Below are positions 1 through 10,557 of a stretch of DNA of 37,502 bases, in pieces. How positions within the stretch are numbered: position 1 is the first letter of the stretch; each line of letters starts with the position of its first letter. Source of the DNA: Enterococcus sp. Lineage in GTDB: Bacteria; Bacillota; Bacilli; Lactobacillales; Enterococcaceae. The notes under the pieces are model-generated. The model ran no database searches. It was not told the origin of the DNA and was given only the letters and a program-made list of their open reading frames with translations. The DNA lies in NCBI RefSeq assembly GCF_022711995.1, contig NZ_JALAHI010000169.1, positions 1-37,502 of the forward strand. The letters run 5' to 3'. The position numbers and the translations under genes were made by a program.

Positions 1-16
1 ACTGTATTGGTACAGT
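1..16 (-). terminator. Candidate hairpin downstream of parC, cut by the window edge
   Basis: ACTGTA and TACAGT form a perfect 6-bp stem with a 4-base loop, 20 bases past the parC stop. Any U-tract would lie outside the window, so the terminator role is an inference. Two further ACTGT/ACAGT copies in the 35 bases give alternative foldings. Confidence 0.3.
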
Positions 17-35
17 TGTGTGTTTACTGTTTAAT

Positions 36-2498
36 TTATAGTACAGAATCTTCTTGAATCGTAGGATCAATCACTTGTGTCACTTCATGGATCAAGCCAC
101 TGGTTTTTTCATCTGTGACAAAGGAACCATTCGAAGTCCGATCATTGATTGGCACCTGATTGGTGTCGACTTCAACCGTTTGACCTTTTTGAGTAGTCAG
201 AATCAGCGATTGGTTTTCACCAGTTCCCATGTACACGACACGATGCGGATTCTTCTTCAACTCTCTAAGAACCATCAACCCTCGTTTTGCTCGTCCTAAC
301 TGACTGATTTCTTGCGCTAACATTCGTTTAACAGCGCCACGCTGAGTGACTAGGATCACTGGCGTATCCCCTTCTGAATAGACCAGTAAACCATTGATGA
401 TTTGATCGTCTTCTTTTAGATTCATGGCCTTGACACCAGCTGCTTTTGGTCCAACAACGGGCACCTCAGCTAATGGATAGCGTAAGCCAAACCCGCGATG
501 ACTCACTAAAAAGACATCCAACGGTTCATTTTGATCGGCTAAATAGACATTGACGAGTTCATCGGCATCATCTTTTAGTTTCATCATGGTCAATGGCCGA
601 CTCTTGTAGGTACGCCACGGTTCAAATTCGGTCATTCTTGTTTGTTTGATCAGGCCATTTTTACTGATCAAGACGAAATTCTTTTGGGGATCAAGTTCTT
701 GATAAGTAAATACCGCCAAAATCGTTTCTTCAATAGCGAGATTCATGACTGTCTGGGAAATATGTTCTCCAAGATCTTTCCATTTGAGATCCGGTAGTTC
801 ATGAATCGGACGATAAATGACATTTCCTTTATTAGTCACTAGCAGCAAATGATCCAATGTACTGGCTTGTCCACTGTAAAGAAGAGAATCGCCTTCCTTC
901 ATGCCTAATTCTTCCGGTTTAGAAGCACCATAAGAACGTAAGCTACTGCGTTTGACATAGCCGTCTGTCGTAACAGTTACCACGACATCTTCTTGAGCGA
1001 CAAGCACTTGAGTTTCGATTTTGATTTCTTGGATCTCGGCTTCAATCTCAGTCATCCGATCCGAGTGGTATTTCTTCTTGATTTCTCTTAGCTCTTTTTT
1101 GATGACTTTCAATAATTCAGTTTCTTCATTCAGAATTTTCGTCAATTCGCGAATCGTTTCAGCTAACTCTTGGGCTTCTGCCTGTAGTTGCGTGATATCC
1201 GTATTGGTTAAACGATACAATTGTAATGTGACGATGGCTTCCGCCTGTTCTTCCGTAAAGCCATGCTGAACGACCAAATTATTCTTGGCATCTTTCTTGT
1301 CTTTACTGCTGCGGATCGTCGCGATCACTTCATCTAGGATCGACAAAGCTTTCATCAATCCATCAACGATATGCTGACGTTTTTTGGCTTTATTCAGCTC
1401 ATAGCGACTCCGTTTAACAATAACTTCCCGGCGGTGTTTTACATAACTTTCTAAGATATGTTTCAGTCCGACTTGCTGCGGACGCATTTCATCGATGGCT
1501 ACCATGTTGAAATTGTAGTTGATCTGCAGCTCCGTATTTTTAAACAGATAATTCAAAATCCCTTGAGCATTGGCATCTTTCTTCAGTTCAACCACGATTT
1601 GCAAACCAGTACGGTCCGTTTCGTCCCGGACTTCGGCAATCCCATCGATTTTTTTGTTTAAGCGAATCTCATCCATTTTTTTGACTAGATTGGCTTTATT
1701 GACTTCATACGGTATCTCATTGATGACGATTTGTTGTTTGCCGCCTTTAATGTCTTCGATTTTCGTCTTTGAACGTAAGATCACTTTTCCGCGACCTGTT
1801 TCATAGGCTTTCTTGATCTCTTCTTTTCCTTGCAAGATTCCCCCAGTCGGAAAATCTGGACCGGGAATGAATTCCATCAATTTATCCAAAGAAGCATTCG
1901 GGTGATCAATCAGATAAATCGTTCCGTCAATGACTTCACTTAAATTGTGTGTGGGGATTTCCGTCGCATACCCAGCAGAAATCCCTGTTGAGCCGTTGAC
2001 CAACAGATTGGGATATTTTGCCGGCAAAACAGTAGGTTCTTTTTCGGTATCGTCAAAGTTCCATACTAATTCGACAGTATCTTTTTCAATGTCTTTTAGT
2101 AACTCACCACTTAGTTCAGATAGCCGAGCTTCTGTATAACGCATGGCTGCCGGTGGATCGCCATCCATGCTTCCGTTGTTTCCGTGCATTTCAATCAAGA
2201 TTTGACGCAATTTCCAGTCTTGACTCATGCGAACCATGGCTTCATAGATACTGGAATCCCCATGGGGGTGAAAATTACCCATGATATTCCCTACAGATTT
2301 TGCTGATTTACGAAAGCCTTTATCATAGGTGTTGCCATCTTGATTCATAGCAAATAAAATACGCCGCTGAACAGGTTTTAAACCATCGCGAATATCAGGC
2401 AATGCCCGTTCTTGAATAATGTATTTGGAATATCTGCCGAAACGATCGCCCATTACTTCTTCTAATGTCAATTCCTGTATGTTGTTTTTATGTTCCAA
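36..2498 (-). CDS. parC: DNA topoisomerase IV subunit A (ParC)
   Basis: This is the DNA cleavage and rejoining subunit of topoisomerase IV, which decatenates daughter chromosomes as a ParC2ParE2 complex. The 820-residue length is normal. The catalytic tyrosine is Tyr121 in AAMRYTEARL, and the quinolone-resistance-determining stretch HPHGDSSIYEA holds Ser82 and Glu86, the susceptible-type residues at the positions numbered 80 and 84 in E. coli. A coiled-coil segment (about 440-490) precedes a C-terminal beta-pinwheel with repeated GxVKR-type blades. The start is TTG, preceded by GGAGGGG with a 5-base gap. It lies 11 bases after the parE stop, so the two are co-transcribed. ParC rather than GyrA is supported by the parE neighbour and the divergent plsY, a classic Firmicutes arrangement. 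Confidence 0.97.
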   Translation of the reverse strand: MEHKNNIQELTLEEVMGDRFGRYSKYIIQERALPDIRDGLKPVQRRILFAMNQDGNTYDKGFRKSAKSVGNIMGNFHPHGDSSIYEAMVRMSQDWKLRQILIEMHGNNGSMDGDPPAAMRYTEARLSELSGELLKDIEKDTVELVWNFDDTEKEPTVLPAKYPNLLVNGSTGISAGYATEIPTHNLSEVIDGTIYLIDHPNASLDKLMEFIPGPDFPTGGILQGKEEIKKAYETGRGKVILRSKTKIEDIKGGKQQIVINEIPYEVNKANLVKKMDEIRLNKKIDGIAEVRDETDRTGLQIVVELKKDANAQGILNYLFKNTELQINYNFNMVAIDEMRPQQVGLKHILESYVKHRREVIVKRSRYELNKAKKRQHIVDGLMKALSILDEVIATIRSSKDKKDAKNNLVVQHGFTEEQAEAIVTLQLYRLTNTDITQLQAEAQELAETIRELTKILNEETELLKVIKKELREIKKKYHSDRMTEIEAEIQEIKIETQVLVAQEDVVVTVTTDGYVKRSSLRSYGASKPEELGMKEGDSLLYSGQASTLDHLLLVTNKGNVIYRPIHELPDLKWKDLGEHISQTVMNLAIEETILAVFTYQELDPQKNFVLISKNGLIKQTRMTEFEPWRTYKSRPLTMMKLKDDADELVNVYLADQNEPLDVFLVSHRGFGLRYPLAEVPVVGPKAAGVKAMNLKEDDQIINGLLVYSEGDTPVILVTQRGAVKRMLAQEISQLGRAKRGLMVLRELKKNPHRVVYMGTGENQSLILTTQKGQTVEVDTNQVPINDRTSNGSFVTDEKTSGLIHEVTQVIDPTIQEDSVL

Positions 2499-2509
2499 GA
2501 GATCCCCTC

Positions 2510-4631
<2,122 letters not shown>

Positions 4632-4752
4632 GCGAACATTTTTCTAAACTATCTTATCCTTTTTCCCATCGTTCGACAAGGCAAAGTCACTTTCATTGAT
4701 TGAATTGCCTAGCAATTGCAGCCTTTTTTCACACAGCTCCAGTATTTTCTTA

Positions 4753-4781
4753 TTGTTGCTGCGGCAGTTTCATGCTAAAAT
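4753..4781 (+). promoter_or_regulatory. Promoter of plsY
   Basis: TTGTTG (4753-4758) and TAAAAT (4776-4781) are 17 bases apart, with an extended -10 (TGCTAAAAT). The predicted start is about 25 bases before the plsY ATG. It is divergent from the parE promoter within the same 280-base interval. Confidence 0.6.
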
Positions 4782-4812
4782 TGCTCTAGACTTTCAAGGA
4801 AAGTGGGTTATC

Positions 4813-5442
4813 ATGAAGACGATTCTATTACTTTTTATTGCTTATTTGCTCGGTTCGATTCCATCTGGAGTCTGGATCGGTCAGCTATTCTTCAAAAAAG
4901 ACATCCGCCAATTCGGCAGCGGGAATACAGGGACTACAAATACCTTTCGTGTTCTTGGCAAAAAGGCGGGGATCATTGTTCTACTGATGGATATTTTAAA
5001 AGGAACCCTTGCCACTTCATTACCGGCGATCTTTGCCATCACTGCAATCAATCCCCTCTGGTTTGGCGTTTGTGCTATCATCGGTCATACTTTTCCGATT
5101 TTCGCCAAATTTAAAGGCGGTAAAGCGGTGGCGACCAGTGCCGGGATGCTCTTAGGCTACAATCCGATTTTCTTTATTTATTCAGCGCTTATTTTTGTCA
5201 TTTGTTTGTTTGTAACCAGCATGGTCAGTCTGACCAGTATGATAGCAGCCTGTTTGATCACTTTATCGACCATCGTATTGCCTTACATCGCACCAATGAT
5301 TTTACCAAAACCAAACCTGTTGCTGACTTGTATTGCCATTGGCGTCACCTGTTTTATTTTTATCCGCCATCGGGAAAATATCAAGCGCATTAAAAACGGT
5401 ACCGAAAGCCGGATCTCTTTTGGTTTAAATAAAAAAGAATAG
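4813..5442 (+). CDS. plsY: Glycerol-3-phosphate acyltransferase PlsY
   Basis: This membrane enzyme transfers the acyl group from acyl-phosphate to the sn-1 position of glycerol-3-phosphate, the first step of phospholipid synthesis in Gram-positives (PlsX/PlsY route). The 209-residue product is all membrane segments plus the family's short conserved loops: LLGSIPSGVWIG, FGSGNTGTTNTFRVLGK and FKGGKAVATSAG. The frame stays open back to 4696, but that part precedes or overlaps the promoter and encodes no conserved sequence. The ATG at 4813 starts at MKTILLLF as the family does. Its ribosome binding site is modest (AAGGAAAGTGGG). It is a single-gene unit ending in a strong terminator. Confidence 0.95.
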   Translation: MKTILLLFIAYLLGSIPSGVWIGQLFFKKDIRQFGSGNTGTTNTFRVLGKKAGIIVLLMDILKGTLATSLPAIFAITAINPLWFGVCAIIGHTFPIFAKFKGGKAVATSAGMLLGYNPIFFIYSALIFVICLFVTSMVSLTSMIAACLITLSTIVLPYIAPMILPKPNLLLTCIAIGVTCFIFIRHRENIKRIKNGTESRISFGLNKKE

Positions 5443-5443
5443 G

Positions 5444-5492
5444 AGAAGCTGGGAGAAGTCATTGATGGCTTTCGTCCCAGCTTCTTTTTTTT
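5444..5492. terminator. Terminator between plsY and the codY operon, probably bidirectional
   Basis: AGAAGCTGGGA (5444-5454) pairs perfectly over 11 bp with TCCCAGCTTCT (5475-5485), followed by a T-run on the plus strand. On the minus strand the exit side is also U-rich (ATTCTTTTTTATTT), so it can also end transcripts from the converging xerC-codY operon. The AAGCTGGGA core resembles a terminator sequence that recurs in lactobacilli and enterococci. Confidence 0.85.
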
Positions 5493-5504
5493 ATTCAGCT
5501 CTGT

Positions 5505-6380
5505 TTACTTCACTGTAATTGAATACTTGGTTTCAAACTGCTCATTTGCTACCAAACGCTGAATGCCGACTTTTTCGCTTAGCTCTCCAGTCGCATCTAA
5601 CGTATCCGCAATGCCTACCCAAGGCTCGATACATAAAAAGGGCGATTCAACCGGATAAGTCGACCAAAAGCCAACATATGGCATATTGTTAAAACTCAAT
5701 GTCACACTGTGAGGAGATTTTTCACTGCGGATCGAAAAGGAATTCAAGCCTTTCGTCTCGTAGATCAACGCATCATTCTCGAACATCCCATGCGTCAATC
5801 TGAGATCGGTGTTGGTCTGCCCCAACGTGCGCTGTTCCAGATCAATATAGTTTCCCACCAACGGGAGTTTCACTCGAGACTTTTTAGGTGAGAAAGTAAG
5901 ATAGAAGTCCTCAAAAGTCGCATCCGTTCCTAAAGGCACATTAAATGCCGGATGTCCGCCGATGGAAAAAAGCATTTCTTCTTGGCCATCATTGACCACT
6001 TGATACTTCACAACCAGACCGTCACCGCCAAGTTCATAGCTGACAAACAGTTGGAACGCAAAAGGATAAATCTTTTTGGTTTCCTCGTTGCTAGCTAACA
6101 ATAAACGGACAAAGTCCGTTTGTTGCTCGACGACTTCAAAGATCATATCCCGAGCAAAACCATGCCGCGGCAAGTGATAGGTTTGGCCTTTGTAGCGGTA
6201 TTGATTTTCTTTCAACGCACCGACTATTGGAAATAAGATTGGTGCATGCTTGCCCCAATGTGCAGGATCAGCTTGCCAAATATACTCCAAGTTGGTATTT
6301 ACATCAATCAAACTTTGCAGTTCGGCTCCTTTTTCGGCAATTGTTGCCTGCAAATGCCCTGCGCTGATCGTAACTGTCAT
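5505..6380 (-). CDS. Aldose 1-epimerase family protein (LacX/YphB-like)
   Basis: This is a predicted cytosolic mutarotase-like beta-sandwich enzyme interconverting alpha and beta anomers of a hexose or hexose phosphate; the true substrate is not visible. The 291-residue protein carries the family's conserved stretches: an early AELQSL loop, WGKHAPILFPIVGAL, the RHGFARD motif (a catalytic-type His with an Arg), GGHPAFNVP with the second catalytic-type His, and CIEPWVGIAD with the general-base-type Glu. It starts 11 bases after the codY stop behind GGAG, so it is the last gene of the xerC-hslV-hslU-codY transcript. The LacX-like branch is an inference from similarity of these blocks. Confidence 0.85.
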   Translation of the reverse strand: MTVTISAGHLQATIAEKGAELQSLIDVNTNLEYIWQADPAHWGKHAPILFPIVGALKENQYRYKGQTYHLPRHGFARDMIFEVVEQQTDFVRLLLASNEETKKIYPFAFQLFVSYELGGDGLVVKYQVVNDGQEEMLFSIGGHPAFNVPLGTDATFEDFYLTFSPKKSRVKLPLVGNYIDLEQRTLGQTNTDLRLTHGMFENDALIYETKGLNSFSIRSEKSPHSVTLSFNNMPYVGFWSTYPVESPFLCIEPWVGIADTLDATGELSEKVGIQRLVANEQFETKYSITVK

Positions 6381-6391
6381 ATCGCCATCTC

Positions 6392-7183
6392 CTAATATTG
6401 ATGTTTGTTCAATTCCTCTTTGAAACGACTATTCAACACTTTTAAATACGTTCCTTTCATTCCTAAAGAACGTGATTCAATGATACCTGCTGATTCTAAT
6501 TTACGCAATGCATTTACGATCACAGAACGTGTGATTCCGATCCGGTCCGCAATGCTGGAGGCTGTCAAACGCCCTTCGTCTCCTTCTAATGCTTCAAAGA
6601 TCGCTTGAACAGCTTTCAATTCGCTGTAAGACAATGTATTGATCGCCATTTGTACAGCAGTTGCACTACGAACATCTTCTTCAATGTTACGAGATTTTTG
6701 ATAAAGAAACTGCATACCAACAACAGTTGCACTGTATTCTGCTAAGACAAGATCATCATCATCGAAGGTTTTTTCGATCCTAGATAAAATGATCGTTCCC
6801 AGCCGTTCTCCCGCACCATAGATTGGTACAATAGTAGTCAAGCCATTGGGATAGAACTCCCGCATTTCAATAGGGAAAGCCGTCATATCGTTGCTGATAG
6901 GAACATTTGCTTCTGTTGAAGATAAATTATCGACTAAACTAGTATAATTTTTAGGAAATTGTTTTTCTACAAACATCTTCTTGATTCGTTCATTGTTGAC
7001 ATCATGGGTTTCAACAAACCCTAATACACTACCATCGCTGCTGATGATATAAGCATTGCTGTCCAATATATCGCCTAGAATAACCGCCATTTTATCATAA
7101 GGTAAATCAGATGCAAGATTAAAGGTATTTTTTTGTTGCAATAGCTCATTGATTTGTCGTGTCTTTTCTAAAAGTGTTTTCAT
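6392..7183 (-). CDS. codY: Global transcriptional regulator CodY
   Basis: CodY represses, and sometimes activates, nutrient-limitation genes in response to branched-chain amino acids and, in some genera, GTP. The 263 residues comprise an N-terminal GAF domain (about 1-155), a linker, and a C-terminal winged helix-turn-helix. The recognition region SSIADRIGITRSVIVNALRK and the wing GMKGTYLKVLNSRF match the family closely. AAGGGAG precedes the ATG and the gene follows hslU by 13 bases, so expression depends on the promoter ahead of xerC. A CodY-like box at that promoter suggests autoregulation. Neighbours and order are those of the B. subtilis codV-clpQ-clpY-codY operon. Confidence 0.97.
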   Translation of the reverse strand: MKTLLEKTRQINELLQQKNTFNLASDLPYDKMAVILGDILDSNAYIISSDGSVLGFVETHDVNNERIKKMFVEKQFPKNYTSLVDNLSSTEANVPISNDMTAFPIEMREFYPNGLTTIVPIYGAGERLGTIILSRIEKTFDDDDLVLAEYSATVVGMQFLYQKSRNIEEDVRSATAVQMAINTLSYSELKAVQAIFEALEGDEGRLTASSIADRIGITRSVIVNALRKLESAGIIESRSLGMKGTYLKVLNSRFKEELNKHQY

Positions 7184-7196
7184 TGGTTCTCTCCCT

Positions 7197-8594
7197 TTAT
7201 AAAATATACCGGCTTAGGTCTTCGTCTTTGGCAATGGAAGCAAGTTTGTCTTCAACATAGGCTTCTGTAATCGTGATTTCACCCATTTGCATATCAGATG
7301 CTTCAAACAATAAATCTTCAAGTAACTTCTCTAAAATCGTGTGTAAGCGACGGGCACCAATGTTATCAGTGTCGCGATTGACTTGAAAGGCAATTTCCGC
7401 AATTTTTTGGATTGCTTCAAGTGTAAAGGTAACTGTGACATTCTCTGTGCCCAACAAGGCAATGTACTGTTTGATCAAAGCGTTGTTCGGTTCCGTCAAG
7501 ATCTTGACAAAATCTTCTTTTGTCAAATCGTCAAGTTCTACTCGGATTGGGAAACGACCTTGTAATTCAGGAATCAAATCACTTGGTTTTGACAAATGAA
7601 AGGCACCTGAAGCAATGAAGAGGATATGGTCAGTTTGTAGCGGACCGTATTTCGTATTGACTTGCGAGCCTTCCACGATTGGTAAAATATCTCGTTGAAC
7701 GCCTTCGCGAGAAACTTCTCCTGATTGTTGCGATTTTGAGGTAATCTTATCAATTTCATCAAGGAAGATAATCCCACTAGATTCTGCCAAACGCAATGCC
7801 GCACTATGGATGTCTGCATCATTCACTAATTTGGATGATTCTTCTTGGATCAATATTTCTCGCGCTTCTTTTACGGTGACTGTCCGTTCGATTTTCTTTT
7901 GCGGTTTCAGCGCACCCAATGTTTCATTCAAATCAATCCCCATTTGTTCCAAACCGTTGTTCATCATAGGCGACTGAGTTTTTGGTTCATCCACCTGGAT
8001 CGTTACTTCACGATTGTCTAACAAACCTTTTTCTAATTGCTCATAGATGGCTTGACGGTTGCTGCGAATTTCGTCCGTCAATTCTTCTTTTGGTTCTTCT
8101 GCTTGTTGGGCAGGATTGAACATATTCATCATTTGTTCATAGGGATTTGTAGATTTCTTTTGTTCTTTTTTGATTCCAGGAACCAATGCTTTGACCAAGC
8201 GGCGGTTCGCTTTCTTTTGTGCTTGAAGACGAACGTTTTTGTACTGTTCTTTTTTTACGATTTGAATCGCGTTTTCCACAAGATCCCGAATCATGGATTC
8301 CACATCGCGTCCGACATAACCGACTTCTGTAAATTTAGTAGCTTCCAATTTAACAAAAGGCGCATCGACGATCTTCGCTAATCGGCGAGCGATCTCTGTT
8401 TTTCCGACACCAGTTGGTCCAATCATTAAAATATTCTTTGGCGTCACATCTTGCTGCATTTTCTCATCTAATTGGAGACGACGGTAGCGATTACGCAAGG
8501 CTACCGCAACAGATTTTTTGGCGCTGTTTTGACCAACAATGTATTGGTCTAATTCTTTGACGATTTCTTTTGGTGATATATTTTGATTTGTCAT
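7197..8594 (-). CDS. hslU: ATP-dependent protease ATPase subunit HslU (ClpY)
   Basis: This AAA+ unfoldase feeds substrates into the HslV peptidase. At 465 residues it has family length. Visible motifs are Walker [14 protein letters not shown], Walker [11 protein letters not shown], the substrate-binding intermediate domain (about 110-245) with a low-complexity stretch rich in Gln, Lys and Pro, sensor-2 GARRLHT, and the conserved C-terminal tail ending SRYIL that inserts into HslV. It starts 14 bases after the hslV stop behind AGAGGG. It is co-transcribed between hslV and codY. Confidence 0.97.
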   Translation of the reverse strand: MTNQNISPKEIVKELDQYIVGQNSAKKSVAVALRNRYRRLQLDEKMQQDVTPKNILMIGPTGVGKTEIARRLAKIVDAPFVKLEATKFTEVGYVGRDVESMIRDLVENAIQIVKKEQYKNVRLQAQKKANRRLVKALVPGIKKEQKKSTNPYEQMMNMFNPAQQAEEPKEELTDEIRSNRQAIYEQLEKGLLDNREVTIQVDEPKTQSPMMNNGLEQMGIDLNETLGALKPQKKIERTVTVKEAREILIQEESSKLVNDADIHSAALRLAESSGIIFLDEIDKITSKSQQSGEVSREGVQRDILPIVEGSQVNTKYGPLQTDHILFIASGAFHLSKPSDLIPELQGRFPIRVELDDLTKEDFVKILTEPNNALIKQYIALLGTENVTVTFTLEAIQKIAEIAFQVNRDTDNIGARRLHTILEKLLEDLLFEASDMQMGEITITEAYVEDKLASIAKDEDLSRYIL

Positions 8595-8608
8595 AGCTTC
8601 ATCCCTCT

Positions 8609-9151
8609 TTAAAACTCTTCAACGATAATGTTGTGATTGGTAAAGACACAAATATCCGCGGCAATGTTCAATGCGCCTTCGGCAATTTCTTTTGCAGAAA
8701 GGTCGCCGCCGTAACGTTTCATCGCTCTAGCAGCAGCAAGTGCATAATTGCCGCCAGAACCGATAGCTAAAATTCCTTCGTCAGGCGAAATGACTTCCCC
8801 TGTTCCGGAAACCAACAGCATTTCTTCTTGATTCATGACGATCAACATTGCTTCTAATTTTTGCATGGACTGTTGCGTCCGCCATGCTTGTGCCAATTCA
8901 ACAGCCGCTCGTTGCAGATTTCCATTATATTCATTGAGTTTTTCTTCAAATTTTTCTTCTAGTGTGAAAGCATCCGCCACACTTCCGGCAAAGCCAACAA
9001 CGACTTCCCCATTGTAGATTCGGCGTACTTTGCGAGCAGTCCCCTTCATGACGACTTGCTCTCCCATTGTTACTTGGCCATCTCCGGCCATTGCGAATTT
9101 GCCATCTTTTTCAACAGCACAAATCGTGGTTGAATGAAAAGGTGATTTCAT
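8609..9151 (-). CDS. hslV: ATP-dependent protease peptidase subunit HslV (ClpQ)
   Basis: This is the proteasome-like peptidase of the HslUV complex. The 180-residue protein has the conserved [29 protein letters not shown] and [14 protein letters not shown] blocks. The reading frame starts [10 protein letters not shown], behind AGGAGGAAAG, so seven residues precede the Thr-Thr pair that supplies the N-terminal nucleophile in the family. A short leader of this kind also occurs in staphylococcal and Bacillus homologues; whether it is removed cannot be told here. The gene lies between xerC and hslU in the same operon. Confidence 0.96.
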   Translation of the reverse strand: MKSPFHSTTICAVEKDGKFAMAGDGQVTMGEQVVMKGTARKVRRIYNGEVVVGFAGSVADAFTLEEKFEEKLNEYNGNLQRAAVELAQAWRTQQSMQKLEAMLIVMNQEEMLLVSGTGEVISPDEGILAIGSGGNYALAAARAMKRYGGDLSAKEIAEGALNIAADICVFTNHNIIVEEF

Positions 9152-9177
9152 AATTCTTTCCTCCTGCTGCCAATTTG

Positions 9178-10077
9178 TTATGCTCTTGGATGAAATTGGC
9201 GGTAATTTTTTTGCAAGCTGTCTTTCGTTACATGGGCGTAGATCTGCGTCGTAGATAAGTTGGCATGCCCCAATAATTCCTGGACAGTTCGCATATCAGC
9301 GCCATGATTTAATAAGTGAGTAGCAAAGGTGTGCCTCAACATATGCGGGTGGATCTTACTGTCCAAACTGCTTTTACGAATGATTTGATTCAACACATAT
9401 TCGATACCTGTTGCTGTGATTCCGTCACCCAAATGATTGACAAAGACAGTCTCGTGCTTTTTATGCTGTTTCTCCATCAACTGTTGGCGACCAGATGAAA
9501 TATAGTCTCGTAAGGCTTCCTGTGCAAAACTGCCAAAAGGCACGTAACGATCCTTGTTTCCTTTTCCGTGGATCAGCAGAACCCCATTCTCCCAATCAAT
9601 ATCTGAGAGAGTCAAATTGCTGCACTCGCTGACTCGCAACCCAGAGCCATAAAGAATTTCTAATAAGGCACGATTTCGCTGCTGCAAGGGTTCGTGACCT
9701 TTTACACTTTCAAACAGTGCTTCCATTTCTTTTTCATAAAAAAAACGCGGCAACTTGGCGTTCTTTTTCTTCAAGTGAATATAAGCAAATGGATTCTCTT
9801 TAATGACTTCATGTTTTGTTAAAAATTGATAGAAGGACCGCAAACTAGCCATTTTCCGACTGATCGAATTGCGACTGTAATTGCGTTCATTCAAAAAACT
9901 AAGGTATACTCTGACGTCACGGTGATCAATGGCAAGAAAATCTCCATTTCCTGACTCTTTTAAAAAACGAAAGAAGTCTTCCATATCTTCTTGATAAGCA
10001 GACTTGGTCTTGTCAGAATAGCCACGCTCAACAATTAGATAACGAAAAAAATCATTTTGAAGCTCGTTCTCCGACAA
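9178..10077 (-). CDS. xerC: Tyrosine recombinase XerC (CodV)
   Basis: This site-specific recombinase resolves chromosome dimers at dif. With the start used here it has 299 residues: a SAM-like N-terminal core-binding domain (about 1-90) and a catalytic domain with the full set Arg148 (GSGLRVSE), Lys172 (HGKGNKDR), His245 and Arg248 (HPHMLRHTF), His271 ([11 protein letters not shown]) and Tyr280 (IYAHVT). The frame is open to a GTG at 10116, but the promoter -10 hexamer (10107-10112) lies inside that extension. I therefore chose the TTG at 10077, preceded by GGGGG with a 6-base gap. It is the first gene of the operon leading to codY, which argues for XerC over XerD. Confidence 0.93.
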   Translation of the reverse strand: MSENELQNDFFRYLIVERGYSDKTKSAYQEDMEDFFRFLKESGNGDFLAIDHRDVRVYLSFLNERNYSRNSISRKMASLRSFYQFLTKHEVIKENPFAYIHLKKKNAKLPRFFYEKEMEALFESVKGHEPLQQRNRALLEILYGSGLRVSECSNLTLSDIDWENGVLLIHGKGNKDRYVPFGSFAQEALRDYISSGRQQLMEKQHKKHETVFVNHLGDGITATGIEYVLNQIIRKSSLDSKIHPHMLRHTFATHLLNHGADMRTVQELLGHANLSTTQIYAHVTKDSLQKNYRQFHPRA

Positions 10078-10106
10078 ACTAATCCCCCATTTCATGACTC
10101 GAAATA

Positions 10107-10135
10107 ACTGTATCACAGAGTTTTAAAAAAAACAA
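10107..10135 (-). promoter_or_regulatory. Promoter of the xerC-hslV-hslU-codY operon
   Basis: TTGTTT (10130-10135) and TACAGT (10107-10112) are 17 bases apart with an extended -10 (TGATACAGT). This gives a leader of only about 23 bases before the TTG start of xerC and rules out the longer frame. Confidence 0.5.
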
Positions 10136-10138
10136 ACG

Positions 10139-10153
10139 AATTGTCAGAATTTA
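10139..10153. promoter_or_regulatory. Possible CodY box at the codY operon promoter
   Basis: AATTGTCAGAATTTA matches 11 of 15 positions of the CodY consensus AATTTTCWGAAAATT and ends four bases upstream of the -35 hexamer. CodY autoregulation is known in related genera, but a four-mismatch site is weak evidence in AT-rich DNA. Confidence 0.3.
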
Positions 10154-10291
10154 ACCAATATTTCAAAGTTTAGACATAATTATGAAAATTCTTTAAGGGA
10201 GAACTTAGAAAAATTCGTCGCTTTTCTCGGCGCTTTTTTCACCTGTTATGATTTACACAAAAAATTTGCGAAGGTCTCGCCCCAAATTCAA

Positions 10292-10528
10292 CTTGGCGCT
10301 TGCTTTGCCTACAGTAGCTTCTCGCTTTGTGCTAAGAACTTGCATGCCACTCTTTCCAGGGTCAATCGCAGTGATTCTTTTCAAGGTTACTACGCTCGCT
10401 TTGCTCCCCGCTGCTCATCATCTGCTCGTCTACGCTTTACTTCGCCTACAGTTGCTTCTAAGCACTTCGCGCTAAGAAGAACTTGCATGCCACTCTTACG
10501 AGTGTCAATCGCAGTGATTCGCAGCAAA
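10292..10528. repeat. Modular intergenic repeat array A (two units)
   Basis: The 480-base interval between xerC and floT contains two copies of a unit that recurs at 28.9-29.3 kb. Marker words are CCTACAG (10308 and 10445) and TTGCATGCCACTC (10342 and 10485), so the period is 137-143 bases. The copy next to floT is well preserved and the outer one is diverged. Each copy has a small hairpin: ACTCTttccAGGGT in the first (with one G-U pair) and CACTCttacGAGTG in the second. A larger imperfect stem, CTTCTAAGC...GCGCTAAGAAG, is intact only in the second. The array ends directly at the A-tract of the floT terminator. Open frames across it are artefacts. The rest of the interval (10155-10290) shows nothing I recognise. 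Confidence 0.8.
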
Positions 10529-10550
10529 AACGCACTCGTTTGAGTGCGTT
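10525..10550 (-). terminator. Terminator of the nfeD-floT operon
   Basis: AACGCACTC and GAGTGCGTT form a perfect 9-bp stem with loop gttt. On the minus strand it is followed by five T residues, seven bases after the floT stop codon. The poly-T is immediately followed by repeat array A. Confidence 0.88.
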
Positions 10551-10557
10551 GTTTGGG

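Noticed and set aside
1021-2139. Several plus-strand open frames of 60-82 codons opposite parC
   Set aside because: Antisense shadows of a well-conserved gene, without ribosome binding sites or domain similarity; the same applies to other antisense frames in the window.
10292-10528. CRISPR-like array
   Set aside because: Units of about 140 bases follow each other without unique spacers and there are no cas genes nearby.
10248-10543. Overlapping plus-strand open frames of 67-82 codons between xerC and floT
   Set aside because: They follow array A and run through the floT terminator; no ribosome binding site and no conserved domain.
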